Shown: positions 1 through 7,965, numbered from the stretch's first letter. The stretch: DNA of 64,000 nucleotides from WHSW01 sp963767475 (GCA_963767475.1 CAVYEI010000005.1:372001-436000); one strand, 5' to 3'. Notes: generated by a model from the sequence alone, not told the origin. Numbers and translations are program-made.

Positions 1-2
1 TC

Positions 3-452
3 TTCCTGCTCCTGACGAGAACGTTCTTCAGCCTCCAGCGGCCCTGGGTGCCGACCGTGATCGCCGCCGGAAACCTGGCGATCACCGCGGCGGCGGCGTT
101 CGCGCTCTACGGCCCGTTCGGGGTCGGCGGGATCGTCGCCGGAACGGCGATCGCGACGGCGCTCAGCGTCTTCGCCCAGGCCGCGGTGCTGCGCAACGCC
201 CTCGGGCGGTTGGAGCTTGGACGGCTGGCCTGGACCACGGCCCGAATCGTGCTTGCGTCCGCGGCCCTCGCCGCCGTCAGCTTCGGCGTCTGGGACCTGC
301 TCGACGAGGCGCTCGGTCGCGGGCTGGGCGGCCAGATCGTCTCCCTGAGCGGGGGCCTGCTCGCCGGCGCCGCCGTCTACGCCGGCGCGATCACCCTCCT
401 GCGGATCCCCGAGGCGGGCCAGATCTGGGCCCTCGCGCGCAGGCGCACGTAG
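3..452 (+). CDS. murJ: MurJ/MviN-type lipid II flippase, C-terminal part
   Basis: The reading frame is open from the window edge to the TAG at 450-452, so only the last ~149 residues are present. The visible part has the segment LLLTRTFFSLQRPWVPT followed by alternating hydrophobic helices and short Arg-rich loops. That is typical of the last helices of the MurJ/MviN family, which flips the peptidoglycan precursor lipid II across the membrane. An internal GTG lies at 48 but the same frame continues upstream with family-like sequence, so 48 is not the real start. The family assignment rests on the TRTFFSLQRPW motif and topology; another MATE-like polysaccharide flippase is possible. Confidence 0.72.
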   Translation, partial: FLLLTRTFFSLQRPWVPTVIAAGNLAITAAAAFALYGPFGVGGIVAGTAIATALSVFAQAAVLRNALGRLELGRLAWTTARIVLASAALAAVSFGVWDLLDEALGRGLGGQIVSLSGGLLAGAAVYAGAITLLRIPEAGQIWALARRRT

Positions 453-751
453 GCGGCAGGCGGTTCGGGCTGCCGGGCGTCTGGCGTGCCTGGGGTGCAC
501 GCTCAATTGCAAGCAAACAATGAGTGACACCGGTCACACATGCGGTAACTCCGGCGGTTCACGGTGTTGACCCGCATACAACTCGCCCGCTTGCAAGCTC
601 GGCTCAACGGCCGGCGCGGGTGAACTGAGCGCCACCGCGGCGCAAGGGGGCGTCATCCGGCGCCGGCGGGCGCTCTTCCAGCGCCTGAAGCGCCATCCGG
701 CGCGGACGCGAGCTCCGCGTCAGACGAACACGACCACGAGGTGAGTACTTC
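453..751. other. intergenic region, 299 bp
   Basis: This is the longest stretch without a gene in the window. It is less GC-rich than its surroundings around 500-600. It contains a GTGA-N6-TCAC palindrome at 524-537 and two TTGCAAG words (near 507 and 593). A TTGACC at about 567 could be a -35 but I see no convincing -10 at proper spacing. It probably holds the promoter of the peptidase gene at 752. Confidence 0.5.
524..537. promoter_or_regulatory. Crp/GlxR-like operator candidate
   Basis: The sequence GTGA-CACCGG-TCAC matches the core of the Crp-family consensus (TGTGA-N6-TCACA) in both half-sites. It lies 215 nt upstream of the M23 peptidase start. The palindrome is seen directly; Crp-type binding is inferred, and no crp gene is in the window. 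Confidence 0.4.
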
Positions 752-1357
752 ATGCCGCGCATCCGTTCGAAGACACGAGTCCTGACAACCGCCGCCGCGC
801 TCGGCGTCGCCGCCGTCTGTGCGGTCCCGGCGCTGGCGGCCGATCGGGCGCCGGTGAAGGCCAAGTTCGGCGTCGACCGGGTCGCCGACTGGGCGAAGCA
901 GACCGGCCGTCGCGAGCGCGCCCGCGCCGAGGGGCCGTTCGTCCCGATCGTCGGCGCAGTCGATTACGGCACCGCCGAGAATGTCTTCGGCGCCGCTCGC
1001 TCGGGCCACATCCACGCCGGGCAGGACATGTTTGCCGACCCCGGCACCCCGGAGGTCGCCGTGTCCGACGGTGTGATCGCCGAGGTTGGCAGCGACGGCG
1101 GGCAGGGCAACTACGTCTACCTCTACGACCCGAAGCTCGAACGCACCTACGTCTACATGCACATGATCGAGCCGGCGAAGGTGAAGACCGGCGACCGCGT
1201 GCAGGCCGGCCAGCTGCTCGGCGGCGTCGGCTGCACCGGCTCCTGCTCGGGCGACCACCTGCACTTCGAGATCCGCGACGGCCGTGGCTACGAGGCCGAC
1301 GCTCGCGACCCGATGCCGCTGCTGAAGGAGTGGCGTTCGCTCGACCGGCCGCGGTAA
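752..1357 (+). CDS. secreted M23 (LytM) family metallopeptidase
   Basis: The 201-residue product has an Arg/Lys-rich N-terminus and a hydrophobic signal peptide ending in an ALAA-type site near residue 30, so it should be exported. The peptidase fold follows, with the zinc-site pattern H88-x3-D92 (HAGQD), H137 (YMHMI) and HLH at 169-171 (DHLHFEI). M23 enzymes cut peptide cross-links of peptidoglycan. A GAGGTGAG Shine-Dalgarno lies about 7 nt before the ATG. It is a short single-domain member without SH3 or LysM domains. Its neighbours murJ and lepA do not form an obvious operon with it, because lepA has its own -10 element. Substrate specificity cannot be read from sequence. Confidence 0.88.
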   Translation: MPRIRSKTRVLTTAAALGVAAVCAVPALAADRAPVKAKFGVDRVADWAKQTGRRERARAEGPFVPIVGAVDYGTAENVFGAARSGHIHAGQDMFADPGTPEVAVSDGVIAEVGSDGGQGNYVYLYDPKLERTYVYMHMIEPAKVKTGDRVQAGQLLGGVGCTGSCSGDHLHFEIRDGRGYEADARDPMPLLKEWRSLDRPR

Positions 1358-1378
1358 CTCGCCTCCCCGGAGCGGCCG

Positions 1379-1384
1379 TATCCT
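1379..1384 (+). promoter_or_regulatory. -10 element of lepA
   Basis: TATCCT lies 10 nt before the lepA ATG, and no Shine-Dalgarno is seen between them, so a very short or absent leader is expected. Confidence 0.5.
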
Positions 1385-1394
1385 CAGCGGGCCC

Positions 1395-3188
1395 ATGGAC
1401 CGGATCCGCAATTTCTCGATCATCGCCCACATCGACCACGGTAAGTCGACGCTCGCCGACCGCATCCTCGAGCTCACCGGGTCGGTCGCCTCGCGCGATC
1501 ACATGCCGCAACTGCTGGACTCGATGGACCTCGAGCGTGAGCGCGGGATCACGATCAAGGCACAGGCGGTGCGGGTCGACTACACCGCCGACGACGGCGA
1601 GACCTACCACCTGCACCTGATCGACACCCCCGGGCACGTCGACTTCTCCTACGAGGTCTCGCGCAGCCTCGCCGCCTGCGAGGGCGCGCTGCTCGTCGTC
1701 GACGCGGCCCAGGGCGTCGAGGCGCAGACGGTGGCCAACACCTACGCCGCGGTCGAGGCCGGGCTCGAGATCGTGCCGGTGCTGAACAAGGTCGACCTGC
1801 CCGGCGCCGAGCCGGAGCGGGTGATCGGTGAGATCGTCGACCTGATCGGCTGCGATCCGGCCGACGTGCTGAGGATCTCGGCGAAGACCGGCGAGGGCGT
1901 CGGCGACGTGCTGGAGGCCGTGGTCGCGCGGATCCCGGCCCCCGAGGGCGACCCGGCGGCGCCGCCGCGGGCGCTGATCTTCGATTCCGAGTTCGACCAG
2001 TACCGCGGCGTGATCGCCTATCTGCGGATGTTCGACGGCGCCTTTCGCAAGGGCGAGCCGATCGTCGCGATGCAGGCCGGGACGGAGGCCGAGATCGACG
2101 AGATCGGCTTCTTCGCGCCGGCGATGCGACCGGTCGCCGGGATCTCGACCGGCGACGTCGGCTACGTGATCTCCGGGCTCAAGGACGTCTCGAAATTGCG
2201 CGTCGGCGACACCCTGACCTCGAAGCAGCGCCCGGCTGCCGAGGCCCTGCCGGGCTACCGCGAGGTGCAGCCGATGGTCTTCGCCGGCCTCTATCCGATC
2301 GAGACCGATCGCTACGAGGACCTGCGCGATGCGCTCGAGCGTCTGGCGCTCAACGATGCCGCGCTCAGCTACGAGCCCGAGACGTCCCAGGCGCTGGGCT
2401 TCGGCTTTCGCTGCGGCTTTCTCGGCCTCCTGCACATGGACATCGTCCGCGAGCGGCTGGAGCGCGAGTACGACCTCGAGCTGATCTCGACCACGCCCAA
2501 CGTCAGCTACGTGGTCACGCTCACAAGCGGCGAGGTGGTCGAGGTCCACTCGCCCGCGGGGCTCCCCGATCCGGGGGTGATCGAGTCGATCTCCGAGCCC
2601 TACATCCGCGCCTCGGTGATCACCCGTTCGAGCGACGTCGGCACGGTGATGGAGCTCTGCCAGCGAAAGCGCGGCACCCACGTCGACATGCACTACCTCT
2701 CGCCCGAGCGGGTGCAGCTTCATTACGACCTGCCGCTGGCGGAGATCGTGCTCGACTTCTTCGACCAGCTCAAGTCGCGCACCGCCGGCTACGCCTCGCT
2801 CGACTACGAGCCGATCGGCAACCGCGAGTCGGACCTCGTCCGCGTCGACGTCCTGCTCGCCGGCGAACGCGTCGACGCGCTCTCGCAGATCGTCCATCGC
2901 GATGCCGCCTACGACGCCGGCAAGCTGCTGGTCGAGCGGCTGCGAAAGACGATCCCGCGGCAGCAGTTCGACGTCCCGGTGCAGGCGGCGGTCGGCTCGC
3001 GCGTGCTCGCCCGCGAGACGGTCAAGGCGCTGCGAAAGGACGTGACCGCGAAGCTCTACGGCGGCGACGTCACCCGCAAGCGCAAGCTGCTCGAAAAGCA
3101 GAAGAAGGGAAAGAAGCGGATGAAGCAGGTGGGCTCGGTCGAGGTGCCGCAGGAGGCCTTCCTCGCCGTGCTCCAGGTCGATGAGTGA
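1395..3188 (+). CDS. lepA: elongation factor 4 (LepA), ribosomal back-translocase GTPase
   Basis: The product is 597 residues, the normal length for EF-4. G-domain motifs are clear: G1 AHIDHGKS (11-18), the ERERGITIK switch I (47-55), DTPGH (77-81) and NKVD (131-134). Domains II, III and V and the EF-4-specific C-terminal domain follow, with its conserved GGDVTRKRKLLEKQKKGKKR segment near the end. EF-4 is a ribosome-associated translational GTPase that remodels stalled or mistranslocated ribosomes. The ATG gives an N-terminus that matches the family exactly. The gene is the first of a run in which lepA is followed, after extra genes, by hrcA and dnaJ. In many bacteria hemN/hemW sits between them, and I do not see it here. 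Confidence 0.97.
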   Translation: MDRIRNFSIIAHIDHGKSTLADRILELTGSVASRDHMPQLLDSMDLERERGITIKAQAVRVDYTADDGETYHLHLIDTPGHVDFSYEVSRSLAACEGALLVVDAAQGVEAQTVANTYAAVEAGLEIVPVLNKVDLPGAEPERVIGEIVDLIGCDPADVLRISAKTGEGVGDVLEAVVARIPAPEGDPAAPPRALIFDSEFDQYRGVIAYLRMFDGAFRKGEPIVAMQAGTEAEIDEIGFFAPAMRPVAGISTGDVGYVISGLKDVSKLRVGDTLTSKQRPAAEALPGYREVQPMVFAGLYPIETDRYEDLRDALERLALNDAALSYEPETSQALGFGFRCGFLGLLHMDIVRERLEREYDLELISTTPNVSYVVTLTSGEVVEVHSPAGLPDPGVIESISEPYIRASVITRSSDVGTVMELCQRKRGTHVDMHYLSPERVQLHYDLPLAEIVLDFFDQLKSRTAGYASLDYEPIGNRESDLVRVDVLLAGERVDALSQIVHRDAAYDAGKLLVERLRKTIPRQQFDVPVQAAVGSRVLARETVKALRKDVTAKLYGGDVTRKRKLLEKQKKGKKRMKQVGSVEVPQEAFLAVLQVDE

Positions 3189-3579
3189 CAGGGAAGACAA
3201 CGAGCGGCTGATCCGCGAGGGCATGGAGGCCTTCAACAGCGGCGATACAGCGGCGCTGGTCGAGATCTTCGACGAGCGGCTCGAATCCAGGGTCGGGCCC
3301 GGCCTCGCCAATTCAGGGACCTGGCGGGGTCGCGAGGGCTTCGCCGAGATGATCACCACCTGGGGCGAGGCGTTCGAGTCGCAGACGAACACGATCGTCC
3401 GCTTCAGCCACCCCGACGAGCACCACGTGATCGTCGAGGTCCATCAGGCGGCGGTGGGCGCCGTCAGCGGGGTGCCCGTCGAGATGACCGGCTACTACCT
3501 GTTCGAGATCCGCGAGGGCAGGGCGGTGCGCCTGCACATGTACGCCGATTACGAGTCGGCGCTGAGCGCCGTTCGCTGA
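3181..3579 (+). CDS. SnoaL/NTF2-like protein
   Basis: The 132-residue protein overlaps the lepA stop by 8 nt and is probably translationally coupled to it. The pattern is that of SnoaL-like NTF2 folds: an N-terminal helix NERLIREGMEAFNSGD, then WRGREGFAEMITTWGEAF, and alternating beta strands ending in GRAVRLHMYADYESAL. These cone-shaped domains occur in small ligand-binding proteins, isomerases and cyclases. No catalytic residue set can be assigned with confidence, so the biochemical role is unknown. Confidence 0.8.
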   Translation: MSDREDNERLIREGMEAFNSGDTAALVEIFDERLESRVGPGLANSGTWRGREGFAEMITTWGEAFESQTNTIVRFSHPDEHHVIVEVHQAAVGAVSGVPVEMTGYYLFEIREGRAVRLHMYADYESALSAVR

Positions 3580-3580
3580 A

Positions 3581-3586
3581 TAAAGT
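3581..3586 (+). promoter_or_regulatory. -10 element of the MaoC pair
   Basis: TAAAGT lies 9 nt before the ATG at 3596 and starts 2 nt after the preceding gene's stop codon; no Shine-Dalgarno is visible. Confidence 0.45.
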
Positions 3587-3595
3587 CCCGCCGCG

Positions 3596-4036
3596 ATGCC
3601 CGTGAACAAGGACGCAATCGGCAAGCAGTATCCGCCGGTCTCCTACGAGGTCGGGCGGGAGAAGATCCGCGAGTACGCGCACGCGGTCGGCGCCGCGAAC
3701 CCGGTCCATCACGATCGCGAGGCCGCCGAGGCGGCGGGTTTTCGCAATGTGGTCGCGCCGCCGATGTTCTGCGTCGTCTACTCGGCGCCCGCGGTCGGAC
3801 CGGGGGTGCTCGATCCAGAGGTCGGGATCAACCTCGCGGCGATGGTCCACGGCGAGCAGGAGTTCGTCTGGGGCGAACCGGTCTGCGCCGGCGACGAGAT
3901 CACCACCTCGGCCAAGATCACCGACATCTACGAGCGCGGCGGCATGGGCTTCTACGTCTTCGAGACCGTTTCCACGAACCAGGACGGCGCCGAAGTGGTG
4001 CGGGGCACCTGGACCGACATCGTCAGGGGGATCTGA
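3596..4036 (+). CDS. MaoC-like dehydratase, HadA-type (FAS1_DH) subunit
   Basis: The 146-residue protein has the hot-dog fold pattern of MaoC N-terminal (FAS1_DH_region) domains: KQYPPVSYEVGREKIREYA at the N-terminus, then VGAANPVHHD. In catalytic hydratases the equivalent motif is GDxNPxH. Here the Asp position is Ala, so this is probably the non-catalytic, substrate-binding partner. The catalytic-looking partner follows 2 nt downstream. The pair resembles mycobacterial HadA and HadB, which form (3R)-hydroxyacyl-ACP dehydratase of FAS-II. The acyl chain substrate cannot be deduced. An assignment to a CoA-linked hydratase is also possible. Confidence 0.8.
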   Translation: MPVNKDAIGKQYPPVSYEVGREKIREYAHAVGAANPVHHDREAAEAAGFRNVVAPPMFCVVYSAPAVGPGVLDPEVGINLAAMVHGEQEFVWGEPVCAGDEITTSAKITDIYERGGMGFYVFETVSTNQDGAEVVRGTWTDIVRGI

Positions 4037-4038
4037 GC

Positions 4039-4431
4039 ATGGCGGAGCTGGAACCGGGGACAGCGATCCCCGAGCTCAAGGTGACCCCGGACAAGTACCT
4101 GCCGCACCGCTACGCGGGGGCCTCGGGAGACTTCAACCCGATCCACATCGACCCGGAGTTCGCGAAGGCCGTCGGCCTGCCGCAGAACATCCTCCACGGG
4201 CTCTACTCGATGGCGATTACGGCGCGCGGCTGCGCCGGCCTCGCCGACGGCGACCCGCGCGCGCTGAAGCGGCTCAAGGTCCAGTTCCGCGGCATGGGGA
4301 TCCCCGAGCACGAGATCACCGTCAGCGGCACGGTGACCGCGGTCGACGGCGATACGGCCACGGTCGAGGTGGTCGCCGAGCAGGACGGCAACCGGATCAT
4401 CCGCAACGCCGAGGCCGAGGTCCGGATCTAG
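4039..4431 (+). CDS. MaoC-like dehydratase, catalytic HadB-type subunit
   Basis: The 130-residue protein starts 2 nt after the previous stop. It carries the full hydratase-2 motif YAGASGDFNPIHID, with predicted catalytic Asp31 and His36. The overhang segment LPQNILHGLYSMA and the strand pair RGMGIPEHEITVSGTV/ATVEVVAEQDG complete a hot-dog fold. It should dehydrate (3R)-3-hydroxyacyl thioesters together with the upstream HadA-type subunit. Its stop overlaps by 4 nt the stop of the convergent peroxiredoxin gene on the other strand. Confidence 0.85.
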   Translation: MAELEPGTAIPELKVTPDKYLPHRYAGASGDFNPIHIDPEFAKAVGLPQNILHGLYSMAITARGCAGLADGDPRALKRLKVQFRGMGIPEHEITVSGTVTAVDGDTATVEVVAEQDGNRIIRNAEAEVRI

Positions 4432-4991
4432 CCCGGGTTCTCGCGTAGGTACTCCAGCACCTCGCTCGCGTGGCGGTCGGGTGGGAAGACCGGATACCAG
4501 ACCCGCTCGATCTCGCCGTCGCGGACGAGCAGCGTCAGGCGCTTGAGCAGGACCTCGCCGACGACCTCGAAGGTCGGCAGACCCAGCGCCTTGGTCAGCG
4601 TCAGCCCGGCGTCGGAGAGGATTGGAAACGGCAGCCCGAGCCGCTCCACCAGCTCGGCCTGATAGCCGGTCTCCTGGGTGGAGAGGCCGACGACGCCGGC
4701 GCCGACTGCCTCGAGGTCCGCGTGCAGGTCGCGAAAGCCGCAGCTCTCGGGGGTGCAGCCGCGCGCCCCGGGGATCAGGTCCCAGTCCTCGACCAGCGAC
4801 GGCTCGCCGGGGCGGCCGGTGCGCGGATAGGCGAAGACGACGGTGCGCCCCGCCAAGCGCGCAAGCGCGACCGAGTCGCCGCCGGTCGACGGCAGTTCGA
4901 CCGCCGGCACGGCGACGCCCGCAAGGTGGTCGCAGGCACCGTCGTCGACCGGGGCCGGAAGGTCGTCGGGGAGCGTGTAGGGGTCGATCAC
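4428..4991 (-). CDS. peroxiredoxin, BCP/PrxQ-like
   Basis: The frame is open much further upstream, but the protein-like part begins at the GTG at 4991 and gives 187 residues. After an N-terminal extension comes RTVVFAYPRTGRPGE and the active site GCTPESCGFRD. Cys79 and Cys84 match the peroxidatic and resolving cysteines (spacing of five) of bacterioferritin comigratory proteins. The domain continues with VVGLSTQ, LPFPILSD and a late basic-acidic helix as in thioredoxin-fold peroxidases. It would reduce hydroperoxides with thioredoxin as donor. It is divergent from hrcA with a 24-bp gap and overlapping -10 elements. The N-terminal ~48 residues are unusual, and a later start is possible. Confidence 0.82.
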   Translation of the reverse strand: MIDPYTLPDDLPAPVDDGACDHLAGVAVPAVELPSTGGDSVALARLAGRTVVFAYPRTGRPGEPSLVEDWDLIPGARGCTPESCGFRDLHADLEAVGAGVVGLSTQETGYQAELVERLGLPFPILSDAGLTLTKALGLPTFEVVGEVLLKRLTLLVRDGEIERVWYPVFPPDRHASEVLEYLRENPG

Positions 4992-4999
4992 CTGGCCTG

Positions 5000-5005
5000 A
5001 TCCTA
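5000..5005 (-). promoter_or_regulatory. -10 element of the peroxiredoxin gene
   Basis: On the minus strand TAGGAT lies 8 nt before the GTG at 4991. It shares its TA with the hrcA -10 at 5004-5009, so the two promoters are fused back to back. Confidence 0.5.
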
Positions 5006-5009
5006 GAAT
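5004..5009 (+). promoter_or_regulatory. -10 element of hrcA
   Basis: TAGAAT lies 6 nt before the hrcA ATG, so the transcript should begin at or next to the start codon. No CIRCE repeat is visible here. Confidence 0.55.
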
Positions 5010-5015
5010 CGATGC

Positions 5016-6038
5016 ATGCTCAGCGAACGCCGGCAGCGGATTCTGAACCTGGTGGTTGGCGCCTACCTCGAGTCGGGCAAGCCAATCGGCTCGGCGGCGA
5101 TCGCCGACGACCCCGATTTCGATTGGAGCCCGTCGACCGTGCGCGCGGAGCTCGCGGCGCTCGAGAACGATGGCTATCTCACCCACCCGCACACCTCGGC
5201 CGGTCGCGTGCCGACCGATTCCGGTTACCGCTTCTACGCCGATACCCTGGTCGCCTCCGAGGCCAAGCCCGGCCCCGCCAGTGGCACGCTCGACCTCTCG
5301 GTGATGCGGCGTGAGGTCGAGGAGGCGCTGCGCGAGACCGCCTCGACGCTCTCGCGGATGACCGATCTGCTCGCGGTCGCCACGGCGCCGCCACCGTCGG
5401 CGGCGCGGATCCACCGGGTCGAGGCGCTGCAGCTTCAGCCCGGGTCGGTGATGGTCGTCGTGATCGCCTCCAACGGCGCGGTCACCAAGCGGATGTTCAA
5501 CTTCACCTCCCCGGTCGACGCCGGCCTGATCGAGTGGGCATCGAGCTTTCTCAACGAGCGCCTGTCCGGGCTCGCGCTCGGCGCCAGGATGACCGGCGAC
5601 CGGCTCGACGACCCGGAGCTCGGACCGGCCGAGCGTGGCTTCCTGGCCGAGATCGGCGACGCCTTCACCGGGCTCGAGCGCGAGGCGGAGTCGGACCTCT
5701 ACGTCGAGGGCGCCGCCCGCCTGCTGTCCGCCGAGCACGCCCCGGATCTGCCGCGCGCCGATTCGCTGATGCGGGCGCTCGAGCGCCGCGCGAACCTGCT
5801 CGAGATCCTGCGCTCGACGCTCGACGAACGCTCGGTGTTCATGTGGATCGGTGGCGAGAACCCCTCGCCGGAGCTGCGCTCGGTGAGCGTCGTCGGCGCC
5901 AACTACGGGCTCGGCTATCGCAACCTCGGCACCGTCGGCGTCGTCGGGCCGCTGCGAATGGACTACGCGACCGCGATCTCCTCCGTGCGCGAGGCGGCCG
6001 GCGAGCTCTCCCGTTTCTTCGAGTCGGTCTACGACTGA
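5016..6038 (+). CDS. hrcA: heat-inducible transcription repressor HrcA
   Basis: The 340-residue protein has the HrcA winged-helix N-terminus (ERRQRILNLVVGAYLESGKPIGS, then DFDWSPSTVRAELAALENDGYLTHPHTSAGRVPTD). The central GAF-like domain and insertion follow (TAPPPSAARIHRVEALQL, VVVIASNGAVTKRMFN), and the protein ends with YGLGYRNLGTVGVVGPLRMDYATAISSVREAA. HrcA represses heat-shock operons by binding CIRCE elements and is kept active by GroEL. dnaJ starts 1 nt after its stop, the usual heat-shock arrangement. I found no CIRCE in front of this gene, so either autoregulation is absent or the operator differs. Confidence 0.96.
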   Translation: MLSERRQRILNLVVGAYLESGKPIGSAAIADDPDFDWSPSTVRAELAALENDGYLTHPHTSAGRVPTDSGYRFYADTLVASEAKPGPASGTLDLSVMRREVEEALRETASTLSRMTDLLAVATAPPPSAARIHRVEALQLQPGSVMVVVIASNGAVTKRMFNFTSPVDAGLIEWASSFLNERLSGLALGARMTGDRLDDPELGPAERGFLAEIGDAFTGLEREAESDLYVEGAARLLSAEHAPDLPRADSLMRALERRANLLEILRSTLDERSVFMWIGGENPSPELRSVSVVGANYGLGYRNLGTVGVVGPLRMDYATAISSVREAAGELSRFFESVYD

Positions 6039-6039
6039 C

Positions 6040-7110
6040 GTGCCGCGCGACTACTACGAGGTCCTCGGCGTCGCCCGCGACTGCAGCGAGCAGGAGCTGA
6101 AGAAGGCATTTCGCGGACTCGCCCGCGAGCTGCACCCCGACGTCAACAGCCACGACCCCGAGGCGGAGGAGAAGTTCAAGCAGGCGGCCGAGGCCTACGA
6201 GGTGCTCTCCGACGCCGAGCGCCGGCGAACCTACGACGCCTACGGGCATGAGGGCCTTCGCAGCGGGGGCTGGTCGCCCCACGCGACCGGCGGGATCGAG
6301 GACATCCTCTCGGCGCTGTTCGGCCAGGGCGACTCGCCGTTCGGCGACCTCTTCGGTGGTGGTCGCCGCGCCGGTCCGGCGTCCGGCGGCGACATCGGGG
6401 TCGAGGTCGAGATCACGCTCGCCGAGGTCGTCACCGGTGCCCATCGCGAGGTCGAGTTCGAGTCGGTCTCGGCCTGCGAGCGCTGCCATGGCAACGGCGC
6501 CGAGCCCGGTACGCCGATTCACACCTGCGAGACATGCGGCGGCGCCGGGCAGGTGCAGCAGATGCGACGCACGGCCTTCGGCCAGCTCGTCCAGACCTCC
6601 GCCTGTCCGACATGCGGCGGCGCCGGCAAGACCGCGGAGCAGCCCTGCGAGCACTGCCGGGGCGCCGGTCGCGAGCGGCGCCGGCGAACCTGGGATGTCG
6701 ACATCCCAGCCGGAATCGAGTCCGGGCAGCGCATCCGGATCGGCGGCGCCGGCCATGCCGGCGAGACCGGCGGGCGTCCGGGCGACCTCTATGTCCTCGT
6801 CTCGGTCGCCGAGGATGAACGCTTCGAGCGCCGCGGCGAGGACCTGATCTCGGTGCTCAGGGTGCCGGCGACGCTGGCGATCGTCGGCGGCAAGCTCTCC
6901 GTGCCGACGCTCGACGGCGAGCGCGAGGTGAAGATCCCCGCGGGCGCCCAGCCCGGCCACTCGGAGAAGCTCAAGGGCCTCGGCCTGCCGTCGCTTCGAA
7001 ACGGCAAGCGCGGCTCCCAGTACGTGCTCGTCGACGTGGTCATCCCGCAGAAGCTCTCGCGACAGCAGCGCGAGCTCGCCAACCGCCTGCACGAATCGCT
7101 CGACGGTTAG
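6040..7110 (+). CDS. dnaJ: chaperone DnaJ
   Basis: The 356-residue protein starts at a GTG 1 nt after hrcA. The J domain carries HPD at 32-34. A short Gly/Phe region (GQGDSPFGDLFGGG) follows. The zinc-finger domain has four CxxCxGxG motifs: C146/C149, C163/C166, C189/C192 and C203/C206. The substrate-binding C-terminal domain begins at TWDVDIPAGIESGQRIRI. It is the Hsp40 co-chaperone that stimulates DnaK and delivers unfolded clients. No dnaK or grpE is in the window, so this is probably a separate DnaJ2-type copy linked to hrcA. prmA begins directly after the stop codon. Confidence 0.96.
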   Translation: MPRDYYEVLGVARDCSEQELKKAFRGLARELHPDVNSHDPEAEEKFKQAAEAYEVLSDAERRRTYDAYGHEGLRSGGWSPHATGGIEDILSALFGQGDSPFGDLFGGGRRAGPASGGDIGVEVEITLAEVVTGAHREVEFESVSACERCHGNGAEPGTPIHTCETCGGAGQVQQMRRTAFGQLVQTSACPTCGGAGKTAEQPCEHCRGAGRERRRRTWDVDIPAGIESGQRIRIGGAGHAGETGGRPGDLYVLVSVAEDERFERRGEDLISVLRVPATLAIVGGKLSVPTLDGEREVKIPAGAQPGHSEKLKGLGLPSLRNGKRGSQYVLVDVVIPQKLSRQQRELANRLHESLDG

Positions 7111-7965
7111 ATGATCCGGCTCGCGGTCCGCTGTCGCCCCGAGCTCGCCGAGCGCGTGCTAGCCGACCTGCTCGAGCTGGCGCCGGGTGGGGTCGAGGAG
7201 GAGCGTGGCACCGAGTGGGTCGAGTACGCGATCTACGGGCCACCGGGCGAGGTTCCCGAGCTCCCCGATCTGGAGGCGGCCGCCGGCGACGGCCTGGTCG
7301 AGATCAGCTCGACCGAGATCCCCGACGACTGGGCCGACCGCTGGCGCGATTTCCACGAGCCGGCCATGATTGCTGGCGGCAGGCTGGTCGTCCGTCCCTC
7401 CTGGGAGCCCGGCCCTGACCCAAGCCCCCGCACCCCCGCAGGCGAAGCCGAGGAGGTGGCGGGGATTTCTGTTGTGGTCGATCCCGGGCAGGCGTTCGGG
7501 ACAGGCGCCCACGCGACCACGCGAATGTGCCTCGAGCTGTTGCTCGAGCTCGCCGACGCGGGGGAGGCCGGCGGCCGGCTCGTCGATCTCGGCACCGGCT
7601 CGGGCGTGCTGGCGATCGCCGCGGCGAAGCTCGGCTGGTCGCCGGTGATCGGCTGCGACAGCGAGGCCGCCTCGATCGAGGCCGCCGGGGACAACGCCGC
7701 CGCCAACGACGTCAGGCTCGAGCTCATCCGCTGCAACCTGCGCGAGCAGCAGCCGCCGGAGGCGCCGACCGTGGTCGCGAACCTGACCGCGCCCCTGCTC
7801 GAGGCGGTGGCCGAGCGCCTCGCGAGCCCGCGGACGCTGGTCTGCTCAGGCCTGCTGGTGAGCGAGCTGGATCGGGTCTCGGCGGCGCTCTCGGCCGCGG
7901 GCCTCACGGTCGCGTCGGAGCGCGCCGAAGGGGACTGGGCCGCGCTGCTCGCGCGGGCCGTTTGA
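7111..7965 (+). CDS. prmA: ribosomal protein L11 methyltransferase PrmA, carrying a repeat-derived insertion
   Basis: The 284-residue protein begins at the ATG immediately after dnaJ. The N-terminal part leads to WADRWRDFHEPAMIAGGRLVVRPSW. The catalytic domain has DPGQAFGTGAHATT, the SAM motif LVDLGTGSGVLAIAA and the NLTAPLL (NxxxxxL) motif typical of PrmA. It trimethylates ribosomal protein L11. Between RPSW and DPGQAFGTG there are 25 residues instead of the usual 13-15. The excess, about residues 103-118 (PDPSPRTPAGEAEEVAG), is encoded by a copy of the dispersed repeat at 7426-7464. It sits in a loop between the N-terminal and methyltransferase domains, so function is probably kept. Confidence 0.92.
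   Translation: MIRLAVRCRPELAERVLADLLELAPGGVEEERGTEWVEYAIYGPPGEVPELPDLEAAAGDGLVEISSTEIPDDWADRWRDFHEPAMIAGGRLVVRPSWEPGPDPSPRTPAGEAEEVAGISVVVDPGQAFGTGAHATTRMCLELLLELADAGEAGGRLVDLGTGSGVLAIAAAKLGWSPVIGCDSEAASIEAAGDNAAANDVRLELIRCNLREQQPPEAPTVVANLTAPLLEAVAERLASPRTLVCSGLLVSELDRVSAALSAAGLTVASERAEGDWAALLARAV
7426..7464 (-). repeat. dispersed ~43-nt element, copy A (in prmA)
   Basis: Read on the minus strand this matches copies B and C over 39 nt with four internal G/C differences. The core TCGGCTTCGCCTGCGGG is identical in all three copies. Read by prmA it gives RTPAGEAEEVAG. It is the most diverged copy and is in frame. Confidence 0.75.

Noticed and set aside
750..3392. Long minus-strand open frame antisense to lepA
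   Set aside because: Its sequence is a His/Asp/Leu/Arg-rich complement of the lepA codons, typical of GC-rich shadow frames. lepA itself is unambiguous.
4992..5015. CIRCE operator ahead of hrcA
   Set aside because: No TTAGCACTC-N9-GAGTGCTAA-like sequence is present in the 24-bp gap or nearby.
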